DNA of 64,000 bases from JAPPHY01 sp965247535 (lineage in GTDB: Bacteria; Chloroflexota; Dehalococcoidia; Lucifugimonadales; UBA2985), in the NCBI GenBank assembly GCA_965247535.1, contig OZ252018.1, positions 558,001 to 622,000 on the forward strand, given 5' to 3'. The notes beneath the pieces were generated by a model, which was not told where the DNA came from, searched no databases, and saw nothing but the letters and a program-made list of their open reading frames with translations. Below are positions 24,294 to 35,396 of the stretch, piece after piece. How positions within the stretch are numbered: position 1 is the first letter of the stretch; each line of letters opens with the position of its first letter. The position numbers and the translations under genes were made by a program.

Positions 24294-24863
24294 ATGGACT
24301 ACGCTTCACGGCGTTGGGCACTAAACGGTTGGAGGCCAGTGCTTCTGCTAGCTATTGGCCTCAACGTCCTGCTGGAGTTGGCGCTCCGTGGTATTGAGTG
24401 GCTGCTTGATTGGACCTGCTTTTGGCCCCGCTTCTGGCCTCGCTTGGGCTATGTGGAACCCGAGGTATATGTAGCTCACCTTCCAGTCATACCCGTGGCG
24501 CACTCGACAGCGCCGAGTCAGGGATGTGTAGAAACAGCGTGGCTCTTGCCTGTCGTGTTCCTTGGGATAGCTTTCACTATGGGCGCGGCGTTCCCGCCAA
24601 CCGGACGCTTCAGGCTCAGAGCTTTCTGGGCCATCATTCCCTTGGCCGTTGGCCTCGGATTTCTTAGGGTCGTGGCCATCATTGCATTCGGTAATGCCAC
24701 CTGGCCTCTCACTCATTACTTGCGTGTAGACTTCCCCGTTGCCAGCGGTACGTTCTTCTACTGGTTCGATCCTATTGGTGTGCTCACTATCGACCTGGGC
24801 TTGCTGCTGTTTGGGATAGCCCTGGGGAGGCGCATCACGCGCGGCCAGCGAGCGGTAGGGTGA
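24294..24863 (+). CDS. Predicted four-pass membrane protein
   Basis: A 189-residue protein starting behind TGGAGG. Four hydrophobic stretches: RPVLLLAIGLNVLLELAL, AWLLPVVFLGIAFTMG, AFWAIIPLAVGLGFLRVV and PIGVLTIDLGLLLFGIAL. Between the first two lies a Trp/Pro-rich loop. I do not recognise the family and see no catalytic residues. It is the last gene before the 23S rRNA promoter. Confidence 0.65.
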   Translation: MDYASRRWALNGWRPVLLLAIGLNVLLELALRGIEWLLDWTCFWPRFWPRLGYVEPEVYVAHLPVIPVAHSTAPSQGCVETAWLLPVVFLGIAFTMGAAFPPTGRFRLRAFWAIIPLAVGLGFLRVVAIIAFGNATWPLTHYLRVDFPVASGTFFYWFDPIGVLTIDLGLLLFGIALGRRITRGQRAVG

Positions 24864-24927
24864 ATTCGCGAGCGAAGGGGCGGCAGTGAGGGCGTCGGAA
24901 AGGGGGAGGAAATCGCCGGCAAACGTC

Positions 24928-24956
24928 TTGACTACCCCTGGGGGCGCTTGTATAAT
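24928..24956 (+). promoter_or_regulatory. 23S rRNA promoter
   Basis: TTGACT (24928-24933), 17-base spacer, TATAAT (24951-24956). It starts a ~145-base leader ahead of the rRNA. Confidence 0.8.
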
Positions 24957-25035
24957 GCCATTTACGTCCTGAGAAAAGGAACGCAGAACTGGACACCTGA
25001 GAACATACAAGACACTCAACTGGAAGCTATTCCCA

Positions 25036-25066
25036 CGGCGGCTGGCAGTATCCAGGCGCCGTTTTT
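25036..25066 (+). terminator. Terminator-like hairpin in the 23S leader
   Basis: CGGCGGCTGG and CCAGGCGCCG form a 10-position stem with one mismatch and a 6-base loop, followed by TTTTT. It lies between promoter and rRNA, so it must be read through, as by Nus-factor antitermination. Confidence 0.7.
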
Positions 25067-25109
25067 GCGCACATTAACAACTGAATAGAGGTTTACGGGC
25101 CTGAATGTG

Positions 25110-28127
<3,018 letters not shown>

Positions 28128-28174
28128 ACATTCAGGCTCGTAGACCTCTATTCGGTTTCGGTCTCTCACCGCTA

Positions 28175-28249
28175 CGCGGGGTGGAGCAGTGGCAGCTCGT
28201 CGGGCTCATAACCCGAAGGTCGTTGGTTCAAATCCAACCCCCGCTACCA
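28175..28249 (+). tRNA. Initiator tRNA-Met (CAU)
   Basis: Seventy-five bases including encoded CCA. Initiator hallmarks: an unpaired first acceptor position (C1 opposite U72) and GGG/CCC pairs in the anticodon stem around loop CTCATAA. The T arm GTTGG-TTCAAAT-CCAAC is perfect. It follows the 23S rRNA by 48 bases and may be co-transcribed. Confidence 0.95.
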
Positions 28250-28311
28250 AGCACTCAAACGCGTCCCGCCCACCGGCGGGACGCGACGTATAGGTGCAAG
28301 CAGGCGCTTAG

Positions 28312-29214
28312 ATGAGCAACTCATTCAGCGGCAGCCATCTGGTGCGGTGCGTCCAGTGCCAACACAGCTTCACCCAGACCAACTGGCGTCTGCACGGCCA
28401 CAATCCTGACCAGGCCATCTGCCAGGTTCAGGCATGCCGCCGAAGGGCGGTTGGCCATCGCTTCACCGGCGGGGTCCCTGAGCTACTCTGCGGCGGCCAT
28501 CTGCTGGAAGCGCAGCGAGGTGGTGGCCAAGTGACATTCGTGGACGGCCGCGTCTGCCGCGTGTGCGATGGTCACGGTCGTGTCCACGCGCAGGAGATTC
28601 GAGTGGACTCGCCGGGCGGCGAGTGGCGATCCTGCCCGGAGTGCTTGGGAACGGGTTACGATCCCAGTCTGAGGTCGCGGGTTCCTCACCAGAGAGATGT
28701 TCCTCCTCAGAGAGTTGAAGAGAGAACGCCGAGTACCCCAAGCCCAGCCAAGCGAGACTCCCGGGCTGAAAGGAGAGCTCGTGAGGCCAAAGAGCGCGCC
28801 GCCAGAAGCGAGTGGTTTGATAGAGAAGTGGCTCCGTTGGCCGACGAGTTGCCCGATCCCATCGTGGCCTGGCAACGAGCCCGCGACAGAGCGCGGCCCC
28901 CTAATACGCCGCCACCTCATCCGCGCCAGACCTCGCCCGCCGGCGATCGCGCGGGCTCCCAAGTGCCGCGATTGGCTCCAGGGTCACGCGCCGAAGACAT
29001 AAGGGCCTTCGAAAGAGAGGCCAGATACCGGCGCCGACGCGGGCGCGGGAGCAATCGGCGTGGCTCTGTGGCAAGCACAATCCTCTTTGCAGGGATGGCC
29101 TCTCTGGCCGGAGCCGCCGTTGGTGTCCTCTTCATATATCCGGTGCTTCCGGATGACGCACTTGTCTTGGTGAGCGACTTGCAGCACTGGGTCAGCGAGA
29201 GGTTTGCTCGCTGA
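28312..29214 (+). CDS. Zinc-motif, single-pass membrane protein of unknown function
   Basis: Three hundred residues. The N-terminal ~125 contain CVQC (13-16), scattered Cys/His, then CRVCDGHGRV and CPECLGTGYD, which match the CxxCxGxG zinc repeats of DnaJ and its relatives. Residues ~140-245 are charged, Pro- and Arg-rich, likely disordered or coiled. A C-terminal hydrophobic segment (about 255-280) is the only membrane pass. There is no J-domain, so it is not a DnaJ. The next gene, a CAP-domain protein, starts 21 bp later and the two are probably an operon. Confidence 0.65.
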   Translation: MSNSFSGSHLVRCVQCQHSFTQTNWRLHGHNPDQAICQVQACRRRAVGHRFTGGVPELLCGGHLLEAQRGGGQVTFVDGRVCRVCDGHGRVHAQEIRVDSPGGEWRSCPECLGTGYDPSLRSRVPHQRDVPPQRVEERTPSTPSPAKRDSRAERRAREAKERAARSEWFDREVAPLADELPDPIVAWQRARDRARPPNTPPPHPRQTSPAGDRAGSQVPRLAPGSRAEDIRAFEREARYRRRRGRGSNRRGSVASTILFAGMASLAGAAVGVLFIYPVLPDDALVLVSDLQHWVSERFAR

Positions 29215-29234
29215 CGGCTCTGGACGAGTGAACA

Positions 29235-30455
29235 ATGAGATTCCTGGCATTCTGTACCCTGTTCGTCATTGGAGCCATAGTGGGAATGGCAGTGATTCCA
29301 TTGCTACCAGGGGGCGCGCAGGAATGGATCGCAGACTTTCAGCAGGGTGTCAGGTCCATTGGTGAAGTGGACAATGAGAGCAGTCAAATCCCTGGGCCAA
29401 CTTCAACTCCTCGCATACCTGCACTCTCGCAGCCGACTCGCACACCCCGTCCGACTCACACGCCCGGCTTGACCTCTACTCCCCATCCCACTCCCACACC
29501 CGGCCCGACTCCTACGCCGGGCCTGACTTCCACTCCTAGGCCGACGCCGACACCCACTGCTACTCTTCATGACCTGCGGCTCTTCGCACTTGACCTCATC
29601 AACAAGGACCGCGCAGCGCATGGACTGCCGCCTGTCGTTCTCGGCACCAACGTTGCTGCTCAGCACCACGCTCAGGACATGTTGGAGCACGATTACTTCG
29701 GGCACTGGTGGGCCGATGGCAGCAAGCCGTACATGATGTATACCAGAGCCGGCGGCAGGAGCTACGTGGCGGAGAATGTGGCCACGAGCGGGTGGACCGA
29801 TGACGAATGGGAGCGGAACGACTGCGACTCCTTCTTGGTGACGTGTCAAGTGTCTGATGTTAGAGAGGCCATAACCAGACACCAATACTCGATGATGTAC
29901 GATGATGCCCACGCCAATTGGGGCCATCGGGACAACATTCTTCGAGAGAGCCATCGGGCGGTGAGCATCGGCATTGCCAGCAATGGGAGGCGGGTGACTC
30001 TTGTTCAGCACTTCGAGGGCGGCGCGGCTCTGGCGAATGGCCCGCCGTACCTCTCCTCTGACAGTATTCTCACACTTTCTATAGCAAAGGCGGAGCCGGC
30101 AATTCGAGTTGGCGGAGTGGTGTCCGTGTACTACGATCCACCCTTGAGGCCTTTGACCCCGTTGGAGATTGACACACTCAGAAGTTATTGCACAGGAGGT
30201 GGCGCTACCACCTATTGCGGTGATCCGGTTGTCCGCATCCTTGACCCGCCCGGAGAAGGCTACTATTACACAGACCTTGAGCCCAACGAGGTGGTCGCGT
30301 CTTCATGGGATGAAACTGAGGAGCACTTTGGCTTCGGCGCTGACGTGGGAGGGTTCATGCACGAGCCAGGCGTCTACACTGTTATCGTCTGGCGTGATAC
30401 AGGGGGAGGTTGGCTCAGCGAGGTACTAATCGAACTTTCGGTACTTGTGGAATAG
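29235..30455 (+). CDS. Secreted CAP (SCP/PR1-like) domain protein
   Basis: A 406-residue protein with an N-terminal membrane anchor or signal (residues 1-28), then a Thr-Pro-rich linker of about 70 residues with repeated PTPTPG motifs. The CAP domain follows (about 110-265): LINKDRAAHGLPPV, ENVATSGWTDDEW, an H in GHWWADG, and WGHRDNIL with the conserved HRxNIL-type motif, then HFEGG. The C-terminal ~130 residues form a beta-rich domain with four Cys. Bacterial CAP proteins are extracellular and mostly uncharacterised. The linker suggests display away from the membrane. Confidence 0.85.
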   Translation: MRFLAFCTLFVIGAIVGMAVIPLLPGGAQEWIADFQQGVRSIGEVDNESSQIPGPTSTPRIPALSQPTRTPRPTHTPGLTSTPHPTPTPGPTPTPGLTSTPRPTPTPTATLHDLRLFALDLINKDRAAHGLPPVVLGTNVAAQHHAQDMLEHDYFGHWWADGSKPYMMYTRAGGRSYVAENVATSGWTDDEWERNDCDSFLVTCQVSDVREAITRHQYSMMYDDAHANWGHRDNILRESHRAVSIGIASNGRRVTLVQHFEGGAALANGPPYLSSDSILTLSIAKAEPAIRVGGVVSVYYDPPLRPLTPLEIDTLRSYCTGGGATTYCGDPVVRILDPPGEGYYYTDLEPNEVVASSWDETEEHFGFGADVGGFMHEPGVYTVIVWRDTGGGWLSEVLIELSVLVE

Positions 30456-30470
30456 AGACTTCCCACACCC

Positions 30471-30517
30471 TTCCCCATCCCCGCAGGGGATGGATTCCCG
30501 CGTTCGCGAGAATGACT
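30471..30517. repeat. Palindromic repeat, family B, third copy
   Basis: CATCCCCGCAGGGGATG followed by ATTCCCGCGTTCGCGAGAAT: the same double-hairpin design as at 2530-2600 and 9375-9450. Confidence 0.55.
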
Positions 30518-30638
30518 AGGGCGGTAGGTGAGCGTGGCTGCCCTCACACATCCCACTACCTCCGCCACCCGCAGCTTCTCCGCCCACCGCGGGTGTGCTA
30601 CCATGCTCCGCAAGCAGCCCTACGGCGCACCTCCTCCA

Positions 30639-31580
30639 ATGTCAACGGTCTTCCGCATAGCAACCAGGCCGGTTGTCCTCGCAGTCAGCCTGATAATCTT
30701 CGTAGTCACTCGGACCGTCGCGCTTGCGGTCCGCCTGCTGTCCTTCACCGCAACCTCGGCTGTCCCGGGAATCGCACGCTTCGCCGCATACATCGTCTTC
30801 AGGCCGCTGAGGCTCTTGGCGGGCCTGCTCGTCTTCCTGGCGACCGTCGCGGCTCCTCGAATCGTTCGTGCCCTCATTTTCGTGCTCGGCAAGCAGGCGT
30901 CGCTTCTGGGTGGCTACGTGCTCTTTGTCGCCGACCTGGTCATCTACCTGATGGTCCGCGTGCAGGGAGGAGGACGGAACATCAGGCCCACCCGGCGCAG
31001 ACCCTTTGAGGCCGGGCAAAAGGAGGCCCTGTTCCGGAGCCAGGACGGCCGTTGCATGTACTGCGGAGCCGAACGCGACATACGTGAGTTCCAGATCGAT
31101 CACATGATGCCCGTCGTGAGAGGCGGCCCGCACGAGATGGTCAACTTCCAGCTGCTGTGCGGTCCGTGCAACAACCGCAAGCGGGACTACACGGACGAGG
31201 AGTTCCGGCAGCGATTCAGCGAGCTGACGGGCCCGTTCAGAGGCGGCCGCAGAGGATACGAACCCCCCAAGCAGCAGATCCCGCTCGACAGATTCGAGGA
31301 GGTGAGCCTTCGCAGCTCGGTTCCCCAGTCGCTGCAGGATTTCCACAGGATGAAGTTCAGCCCGCCGCTGCTCAAGGTTGCCATCGGCTGTGCGGTGATC
31401 GGCGTGGCAGCGTTGGCTGTGTGGACGGCGATGTCTATGGTACAGGCCGGCAGCCTGAGCCCGGACGCTGCGCTGGGCGAGTGGAGGATGATTGGTGTGG
31501 CGATTGCGGGGTACACCGCCGCATCGCTGGGCCTGATGTGGAGGGCCTACGTGACTGGCAGGGAGGAACGCGAGAGGTGA
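30639..31580 (+). CDS. Membrane-anchored HNH endonuclease
   Basis: About 313 residues from the ATG at 30639; in-frame starts at 30603 (ATG) and 30528 (GTG) are possible. Several hydrophobic segments (VVLAVSLIIFVVTRTV, LLAGLLVFLATVA and LLGGYVLFVADLVIYLMV) precede a soluble HNH domain: CMYCGAE, QIDHMMPVVRGGPHEMVNFQLLC then CNNRKRD, with the two CxxC zinc knuckles and the H-N-N/H active core intact. Two more hydrophobic stretches follow near the C-terminus. An HNH domain held between membrane segments would face one side of the membrane. Role unknown; DNA uptake or defence are guesses. Confidence 0.75.
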   Translation: MSTVFRIATRPVVLAVSLIIFVVTRTVALAVRLLSFTATSAVPGIARFAAYIVFRPLRLLAGLLVFLATVAAPRIVRALIFVLGKQASLLGGYVLFVADLVIYLMVRVQGGGRNIRPTRRRPFEAGQKEALFRSQDGRCMYCGAERDIREFQIDHMMPVVRGGPHEMVNFQLLCGPCNNRKRDYTDEEFRQRFSELTGPFRGGRRGYEPPKQQIPLDRFEEVSLRSSVPQSLQDFHRMKFSPPLLKVAIGCAVIGVAALAVWTAMSMVQAGSLSPDAALGEWRMIGVAIAGYTAASLGLMWRAYVTGREERER

Positions 31581-31628
31581 AGCAAGCGCCGCGATCGCCT
31601 CTGAAGCAACCGCTTGGCGTGAACTGAG

Positions 31629-31699
31629 CTGCCCGGCCTGGATTCGAACCAAGGTCTTCTGAGCCAAAGTCAGACGTGCTACCACTGCACCACCGGGCA
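31629..31699 (-). tRNA. tRNA-Gln (UUG)
   Basis: Minus strand, 71 bases without CCA. Acceptor arm TGCCCGG/CCGGGCA pairs perfectly, anticodon loop CTTTGGC gives anticodon TTG, T loop TTCGAAT, discriminator G. Confidence 0.92.
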
Positions 31700-31898
31700 T
31701 CCGGCCAAATGAGCCGTGCAGTCCATTGTAATACGTCCAGCCATTGCCGGAAAAGGCCCACGTGCGCCACAACCCATAGCCGGTCCCGGCGAGAGCAGCC
31801 GGCTGAAGGTTAGGCTGGCACGGGCCCGCGGTCAGCTCCGCGAGCCGTCACCGAATTTGACACCTTCAGCCAACAGGAATATAATCCAGCCCGATATC
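31700..31898. other. Intergenic region with rpmH promoter
   Basis: No coding sequence. Only the promoter at 31857-31885 stands out. Confidence 0.6.
31857..31885 (+). promoter_or_regulatory. Perfect-consensus promoter of the rpmH operon
   Basis: TTGACA (31857-31862), 17-base spacer, TATAAT (31880-31885), with the ATG 14 bases after the -10 box. It should be among the strongest promoters in the window. Confidence 0.9.
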
Positions 31899-32036
31899 AT
31901 GCCAAAGCGCACGTACCAACCCAAAGTCAGACGAAGGAAGAGAGTCCACGGCTTCTTCTCCCGCATGCAGACCCCCGGCGGCCAAAAGGTGCTGAAGAGG
32001 CGCCGCTTCAAGGGCCGCACGAGACTCACGGTCTAG
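31899..32036 (+). CDS. rpmH: Ribosomal protein bL34
   Basis: Forty-five residues, the full length of L34: MPKRTYQPKVRRRKRVHGF, then SRMQTPGGQKVLKRRRFKGR. A 50S surface protein. Its ATG lies 14 bases past a perfect promoter, leaving a very short 5' UTR. It begins the conserved rpmH-rnpA-yidD-yidC-khpB order. In many bacteria this cluster is next to dnaA and oriC; here a tRNA-Gln gene is upstream and no dnaA is seen. Confidence 0.97.
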   Translation: MPKRTYQPKVRRRKRVHGFFSRMQTPGGQKVLKRRRFKGRTRLTV

Positions 32037-32080
32037 CTGCATGCAACCCTTTCCACCGTTGCAGCCCGCGCTCAAGCTCA

Positions 32081-32443
32081 ATGCAGAAGGAGTTCCGTCT
32101 CAGGAAAGCCAGGGACTTCTCTGTGGTCTATCGCCTTGGGCGCTCATGGGCCAACGACTTCCTGGTGCTCAAGGCCACTCCCAGCAACGGGCAGTCTGAC
32201 AACAGGTTTGGGTTCAGCGTGGGGAAGCGGACGGGCAACGCAGTGATCAGGAACACCATCAAGCGAAGACTCAGGGAATCGGTCCGCCACACACCCGTCA
32301 AGGCAGGCTGGGACGTGGTCTTCATCGCCCGGGCCCGTTCCCGCAACGCAAGCTACCACCAGCTGAAGGCCTCGGCGACGTCGCTCCTTCGCAGGGCTGA
32401 CCTGCTGGCTGCAGCTCCCGGTGTCGAGAGGGCAAGCGCATGA
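32081..32443 (+). CDS. rnpA: Ribonuclease P protein component
   Basis: A 120-residue basic protein that assists the RNase P RNA in tRNA 5' processing. The N-terminal FRLRKARDFSVVYRLGRSW and the RNR-like signature RFGFSVGKRTGNAVIRNTIKRRLRE are present. Start ATG at 32081 lies 44 bases after rpmH with no strong ribosome-binding site. Its stop overlaps the start of yidD (ATGA). Confidence 0.94.
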   Translation: MQKEFRLRKARDFSVVYRLGRSWANDFLVLKATPSNGQSDNRFGFSVGKRTGNAVIRNTIKRRLRESVRHTPVKAGWDVVFIARARSRNASYHQLKASATSLLRRADLLAAAPGVERASA

Positions 32444-32649
32444 GGTCGGGCGCAACTGCGGCCATCCGATGGTACCAGAAGGCCGTATCGCCATTCCTGC
32501 CCGTGTCGTGCCGCTATCTGCCCACCTGTTCCGAGTTCTCGCATGTGGCGGTCACGCGCTACGGCTTGCTCCGCGGCTTGTGGCTCACCGTCCGAAGACT
32601 CGCCAGGTGCACACCCTTCGGCGGCAGGGGGTACGATCCCGTTCCCTGA
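32440..32649 (+). CDS. yidD: Membrane protein insertion efficiency factor YidD
   Basis: Sixty-nine residues with the family pattern: RWYQKAVSPFLPVSCRYLPTCSEFS, AVTRYGLLRGLWLTVRRLARC and PFGGRGYDPVP, including three conserved Cys. An amphipathic N-terminal helix probably holds it to the inner membrane face where it aids YidC. Overlaps rnpA by four bases. Confidence 0.93.
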   Translation: MRSGATAAIRWYQKAVSPFLPVSCRYLPTCSEFSHVAVTRYGLLRGLWLTVRRLARCTPFGGRGYDPVP

Positions 32650-32714
32650 CGACACACGTGCGCGGGCGCCCAATCACCGAATGGTGGAGCGCGCCTGACC
32701 CGCCCCCCTTCTTC

Positions 32715-33869
32715 ATGGCAATACAAAGAGATCATAGCCCGGCCCGACCAGTCACGCCCGCGGCGAGCTTTCGCCTCTGGCTGCTCATTGTGCCGTTTGC
32801 GCTTCTAGCCGCCATCGGCTGCGAGGCCGGCCGCTTCACGGCGGAGTCCGGCTGGTCCGGCGCGGTGGTGTCAGGGGACGTGGTCTACATAGGCTCCCGG
32901 CAGGCGGAGCTGCTGGCCCTGGACAGGCAGCGGGGCACACTCCTGTGGAGGTTTCCAAGCGGCGGAGAGGAGAACCTGGTGGGCATCTATGGAAGCCCGG
33001 CCGTGACGGACGACCTGATATACGTGGGCGCGTACGGCGAGGAGCTGGGAAGGCTGTACGCTATTGATCCGGTGCAGCGGGCCAAGGTGTGGGACTATCC
33101 CACGGGCGATCACATTGTGGGGTCGCCTGTCGTGGCCGGTGAGACGGTTCTGGTGGGGTCATCGGACGGGATTCTCTACGCACTGGATGCCGCAACCGGC
33201 GTCGAGCGGTGGCGCTTCCAGACGGGCAACAAGATCTGGTCCACGCCCGTGGTTTACGAGGGCACGGTGTACCTGGGCTCGCTCGACCACAACGTGTACG
33301 CCATCAGCCTTGACGAGGGCCGGGAGCGGTGGCGGTTCACAACCGGCGGCGCCGTGGCGTCGACACCGCTGGTCGCGGGCGGTCGCGTCTACGTAGGTTC
33401 GTTCGACAGGCACTTCTACGCGCTGGACGCGAGCTCGGGCGCGGAGGCGTGGGTAGAACCATTCCGCGCTGACAACTGGTTCTGGACCAGGGCTGCCTAC
33501 GACGGCGCCAACATTTACGTGGGCTCGCTGGACGGCAACCTCTACGCCATCAGCGCCGACTCGGGACAGCCCGCCTGGCCCAAGCCGTTCGAAACTGGCG
33601 AGCCGATCGTATCTTCTCCCGCACTGGTCCCGGACGGGGTGGTCGTTGCCAACGACAACGGGGACATCTTCCTCGTGCGAGCGAGAGACGGCCAGGAGGT
33701 ACGTCCGTACTCCGTAAGAGACCACATCCGGGCGCCGATTACCTCGGAGGACTCGGTGATCTACTTCAGCGCCATGGACCACTCGGTGCGAGCCGCCGAC
33801 CTGGAGGGCGGCTTCTGGAAGGAGCTGTGGTGCCACGATACAAGGGAGGACAGGCAGGAATGCGAATGA
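32715..33869 (+). CDS. PQQ-type beta-propeller lipoprotein (BamB-like)
   Basis: A 384-residue protein. Signal with lipobox LLAAIGC near residue 37 suggests lipidation. Then about seven blades of the PQQ/BamB type, each with YVGSxDxxxYALDxxxGxxxW, for example YIGSRQAELLALDRQRGTLLW, WSTPVVYEGTVYLGSLDHNVYA and IYVGSLDGNLYAISADSG. No enzyme residues are recognisable. The start is the ATG at 32715; earlier in-frame sequence overlaps yidD. Its place between yidD and yidC is unusual. Confidence 0.83.
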   Translation: MAIQRDHSPARPVTPAASFRLWLLIVPFALLAAIGCEAGRFTAESGWSGAVVSGDVVYIGSRQAELLALDRQRGTLLWRFPSGGEENLVGIYGSPAVTDDLIYVGAYGEELGRLYAIDPVQRAKVWDYPTGDHIVGSPVVAGETVLVGSSDGILYALDAATGVERWRFQTGNKIWSTPVVYEGTVYLGSLDHNVYAISLDEGRERWRFTTGGAVASTPLVAGGRVYVGSFDRHFYALDASSGAEAWVEPFRADNWFWTRAAYDGANIYVGSLDGNLYAISADSGQPAWPKPFETGEPIVSSPALVPDGVVVANDNGDIFLVRARDGQEVRPYSVRDHIRAPITSEDSVIYFSAMDHSVRAADLEGGFWKELWCHDTREDRQECE

Positions 33870-33924
33870 TGGGCAATGCATCTCGCAGGATCTCCCGTGG
33901 AGCCCGCGGAGGCAACAGGTAGCC

Positions 33925-34839
33925 ATGCCTGAATTCGTAGGTCTAATCTGGGACCAGCTCATCCTGGGCCCCATGGCGAACAGCCTGGTGTTCCTCTACG
34001 CCATCCTGTTCGACAACTTCGGCCTCGCCATACTGTCCTTCACCGTGCTGGTCAGGCTGGTCACCATGCCCCTGACGCTCAAGCAGATCAGGATGACGCG
34101 CCAGATGACCCAGCTGCAGCCGGTGATGCGGGAGTTGCAGCAGAGGTACAAGGACGACAAGCAGCGGCTGTCGCAGGAGACAATGAAGCTGTACAAGGAT
34201 CGGGGCGTCAACCCTCTGGGATGCCTTGGGCCGATGGTCATCCAGATGCCTGTCTGGATCGGGCTGTACCAGGCGATAATCCAGACCCTGCCCACGCAAC
34301 CTGAGAGGCTTATCGGGCTCTCGCAGAAGCTGTACTCCTGGCTGCCGATGGTCAACGAGTCGGTGCCGCTGAGCAGCGGCTTCCTCTGGATGGACCTGGC
34401 ACTGGGCCCAGGGGAGCAGAGCGACTTCATACTGCCCGCGCTTGTGGGGCTGTCCATGTGGGCCGTGCAGAAGATGTCGACGGTGCCGTCGGTGGACCCG
34501 CGCCAGGCGCAGACCAACACGATGATGCTGTGGATGATGCCGCTGATGCTCACCTTCTTCTCGTTCCAGCTTCCCAGCGGCCTTGCCCTCTACTGGGTGG
34601 CGTCCAACCTGATACAGATGGGGATTCAGTACTTTATTACCGGATGGGGCAACCTTCTGCCGTCGAGAAACGCGACGACGCCCGCGCAGGTAGCACCAGC
34701 CCAGCCGGTCAAGGAGATTGCGCAAGATGGAGACACTGGAGACGACGGGAAGAACCGTCGAGGAGGCAATCGAAATCGCGCTGGAGCAGCTAGGCGCAGA
34801 TCGAGATCAGGTAGAAGTAGACGTAATCAGCCAAGGTAA
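33925..34839 (+). CDS. yidC: Membrane protein insertase YidC/Oxa1/Alb3
   Basis: A 304-residue insertase that moves membrane proteins into the bilayer, alone or with SecYEG. It is the short form without the large proteobacterial periplasmic domain. Transmembrane core includes FGLAILSFTVLVRLVTMPLTLKQ with the functional Arg, a cytosolic hairpin of basic helices, GPMVIQMPVWIGLYQAI, and LPSGLALYWVASNLIQMGIQY. The C-terminal ~45 residues are strongly basic (RRGGNRNRAGAARRRSRSG), as in ribosome-binding YidC tails, and are encoded where khpB overlaps. Confidence 0.93.
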   Translation: MPEFVGLIWDQLILGPMANSLVFLYAILFDNFGLAILSFTVLVRLVTMPLTLKQIRMTRQMTQLQPVMRELQQRYKDDKQRLSQETMKLYKDRGVNPLGCLGPMVIQMPVWIGLYQAIIQTLPTQPERLIGLSQKLYSWLPMVNESVPLSSGFLWMDLALGPGEQSDFILPALVGLSMWAVQKMSTVPSVDPRQAQTNTMMLWMMPLMLTFFSFQLPSGLALYWVASNLIQMGIQYFITGWGNLLPSRNATTPAQVAPAQPVKEIAQDGDTGDDGKNRRGGNRNRAGAARRRSRSGRSRRNQPR

Positions 34840-35362
34840 AGGCGGCATACTGGGCTTCGGTGCGGAGCCCGCAAGGGTGCGCGTGGTGCTTACGGCGCCA
34901 CTCTCCAACCTTCCCACGCTTTCCAAGCTCATCCTGGACAACCTGCTCAGGAACATGAGGGTCCAGGCCTCCTCATCCATCCGGTCTTCGGACGTGGAGG
35001 AGGACGGGACGGTTGAGCTGGAGATCAACGGGGACGATTCCGGGCTGCTGATCGGACGCCGCGGCGAAACCCTGCAGGCGCTCCAGTACGTCACAAACCT
35101 TCTGGTGGGCCGGAGAGCGGAGGGCCGCGTGGTGCTGGACGTGGAGGGATACCGGGAGCGGCGATACGCTGCGCTCAGGACGCTGGCGGTTCGCGTTGCC
35201 GAGCGTGTTGCTTCCACTGGGCAGTCGGTTACGCTGGAGCCTATGGCGGCCAACGAGCGGCGGGTGATCCACCTTGCGCTGGCCGAAAACTCTCGCGTGG
35301 TCACGGAGAGCACGGGCGTGGGAGAGGGACGCAAGATCACTGTCTCCCCCGCTAGGGGGTGA
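34727..35362 (+). CDS. khpB: Jag/KhpB RNA-binding protein
   Basis: A 211-residue protein. Jag N-domain METLETTGRTVEEAIEIAL and GGILGFGAEPARVRV, then a KH domain with LLIGRRGETLQALQYVTNL, then an R3H domain with the ESTGVGEGRKI end. KhpB binds RNA, often with KhpA, and affects cell division and envelope genes. The start at 34727 follows AAGGAG at good spacing and lies 113 nt inside yidC. An alternative ATG is nine bases upstream. Confidence 0.92.
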   Translation: METLETTGRTVEEAIEIALEQLGADRDQVEVDVISQGKGGILGFGAEPARVRVVLTAPLSNLPTLSKLILDNLLRNMRVQASSSIRSSDVEEDGTVELEINGDDSGLLIGRRGETLQALQYVTNLLVGRRAEGRVVLDVEGYRERRYAALRTLAVRVAERVASTGQSVTLEPMAANERRVIHLALAENSRVVTESTGVGEGRKITVSPARG

Positions 35363-35396
35363 GCGCGGGGTGGGCTCAGCGACATGCGGTGTGCGC

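Noticed and set aside
31716..31898. Longer N-terminus for rpmH
   Set aside because: It would cover the consensus promoter and no bL34 carries such an extension.
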